A stretch of 7,141 bases of DNA from Gammaproteobacteria bacterium (GTDB taxonomy: Bacteria; Pseudomonadota; Gammaproteobacteria; Steroidobacterales; Steroidobacteraceae). A model generated the notes under the pieces. It was not told the origin of the DNA. It did no database searches and saw only the letters and a list, made by a program, of their open reading frames with translations. Of the stretch, positions 6,617 through 7,141 are shown in pieces. Position 1 is the first letter of the stretch. Each line of letters begins with the position of its first letter. The DNA lies in assembly GCA_003156695.1 (NCBI GenBank), contig PMHN01000024.1:1-7141 (forward strand), read 5' to 3'. The translations under genes and the position numbers were made by a program.

Positions 6617-6624
6617 TGCCGATA

Positions 6625-7141
6625 GTGCAGATCTGCGGCCGACGAGCCATGGTTGGCGCGCTCCTGATCGGCGCCGGCAGTGCCTCAATCACGGCGCAGA
6701 GCGCGCTCGCGGGGGAGGCTGACACCAGCACGGACGCAGCGGCCAGCGATGCGACCCCGTTGGAGGAGGTGGTGGTGACCGCCGCGCGCCGGGAGCTCCT
6801 CGGCACGGCGTCGACCGCCAGTGAAGGGGTGGTCGCAGACCAGGAGCTGCAGCTGACGCCGCAATACCGTCCGGGGCAGTTGCTGGAAACCGTACCCGGC
6901 CTAATCGTGACGCTACACAGCGGCGAGGGTAAGGCCAACGAATACCTGATGCGCGGTTACAACCTGGATCACGGTACGGATCTTGAGACCTACGTCGACG
7001 GCATGCCGATCAACCAGCCGACGCATGCGCACGGCCAGGGTTATACAGACCTCAATTTCATGGTCCCGGAGCTTGCGGAGGAGATCACCTACACCAAGGG
7101 GCCGTATTACGCCAACGTCGGTGACTTCGGCGCCGTCGGCT
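6625..7141 (+). CDS. TonB-dependent outer-membrane receptor, N-terminal part (runs off right edge)
   Basis: The first 172 residues are present; the beta-barrel lies outside the window. The frame opens after a TAG at 6589-6591. I choose GTG 6625 over ATG 6649 because it has a ribosome site at the right distance and supplies the basic residues (QICGRRAM) that the signal peptide needs before VGALLIGAGSASITAQSALA. A TonB box-like PLEEVVVTA lies at about 45-53. The plug domain follows: GQLLETVPGLIV (84-95), EYLMRGYNLDHGTD (106-119), YVDGMPINQPTHAHGQGY (123-140) and ITYTKGPYYANVGDFGAVG (154-172). Such receptors import scarce ligands (metal chelates, cofactors, oligomers) using TonB energy. The plug is rich in His (98, 116, 134, 136). 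I recall closely similar plug sequences beside other HupE/UreJ-type genes, but could not check this. The substrate is unknown. It is transcribed away from the DUF4331 operon and may share its control. Confidence 0.93.
   Translation, partial: MQICGRRAMVGALLIGAGSASITAQSALAGEADTSTDAAASDATPLEEVVVTAARRELLGTASTASEGVVADQELQLTPQYRPGQLLETVPGLIVTLHSGEGKANEYLMRGYNLDHGTDLETYVDGMPINQPTHAHGQGYTDLNFMVPELAEEITYTKGPYYANVGDFGAVG

Larger units (their letters stand above)
6364..6624. promoter_or_regulatory. Divergent control region between DUF4331 operon and TonB receptor gene
   Basis: The two transcription units leave from this 261-bp stretch in opposite directions, so both promoters and any shared operator should be here. 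I see a long-range inverted pair GGATGCAG (6431-6438) / CTGCATCC (6559-6566), a small dyad TCAC-C-GTGA (6457-6465), a GC stem CGCCGC/GCGGCG (6474-6479, 6494-6499) and a CCGGT/ACCGG hairpin (6541-6558). A TAAATA at 6585-6590 could be a -10 box for the receptor gene, but no good -35 matches it. No canonical sigma-70 pair was found for the minus-strand operon. The box motifs of a cobalamin riboswitch are absent. Confidence 0.5.

Noticed and set aside
6421..6624. Cobalamin riboswitch upstream of the TonB receptor
   Set aside because: TonB receptors often have one, but I could not find the conserved B12-box sequence or the other core motifs.
6480..6938. Minus-strand open frame of 152 codons over the TonB receptor start
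   Set aside because: Ser/Arg-rich composition, overlaps the well-supported receptor signal peptide and plug, and shows no family features.

Overview
The window looks like GC-rich chromosomal DNA from a Gram-negative bacterium, most likely a proteobacterium. The support is a TonB-dependent outer-membrane receptor, a lipoprotein with a clear lipobox, several Sec signal peptides and high-GC codon use. I cannot name a genus from sequence alone.

Layout. Five genes lie on the minus strand and one, cut by the window edge, lies on the plus strand. From right to left: a TonB-dependent receptor starts at about 6625 and runs off the right edge on the plus strand. A 261-bp divergent control region (6364-6624) separates it from a tight minus-strand operon: DUF4331 secreted protein (6363-4786), 82-residue lipoprotein (4773-4525), membrane-anchored TPR protein (4518-3334) and HupE/UreJ-type membrane protein (3337-2225). 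The gaps are 12 bp, 6 bp and a 4-bp ATGA overlap. After a 258-bp gap with an operator-like dyad (2107-2140), a large repeat-containing surface protein starts with GTG at 1966 and runs off the left edge. It has a signal peptide, a CshA-like adhesin region, a DUF11 domain and a 100-residue tandem repeat.

How the genes may work together. All six products are predicted to be exported or membrane-bound, and none looks like a cytoplasmic enzyme. An outer-membrane TonB receptor, a secreted DUF4331 protein, a lipoprotein, a TPR scaffold and an inner-membrane HupE-like permease with an intact HX5DH metal motif and a periplasmic EF-hand loop together resemble an envelope-spanning uptake or processing route for a metal, or for a metal-containing ligand. 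No function is established for this combination as far as I know. No hydrogenase or urease genes lie in the window to explain the HupE/UreJ homologue. The most striking non-coding signal is a perfect 14-bp GC-rich inverted repeat just inside the start of the TPR gene. It could set the expression ratio between the two upstream secreted proteins and the two downstream membrane proteins.
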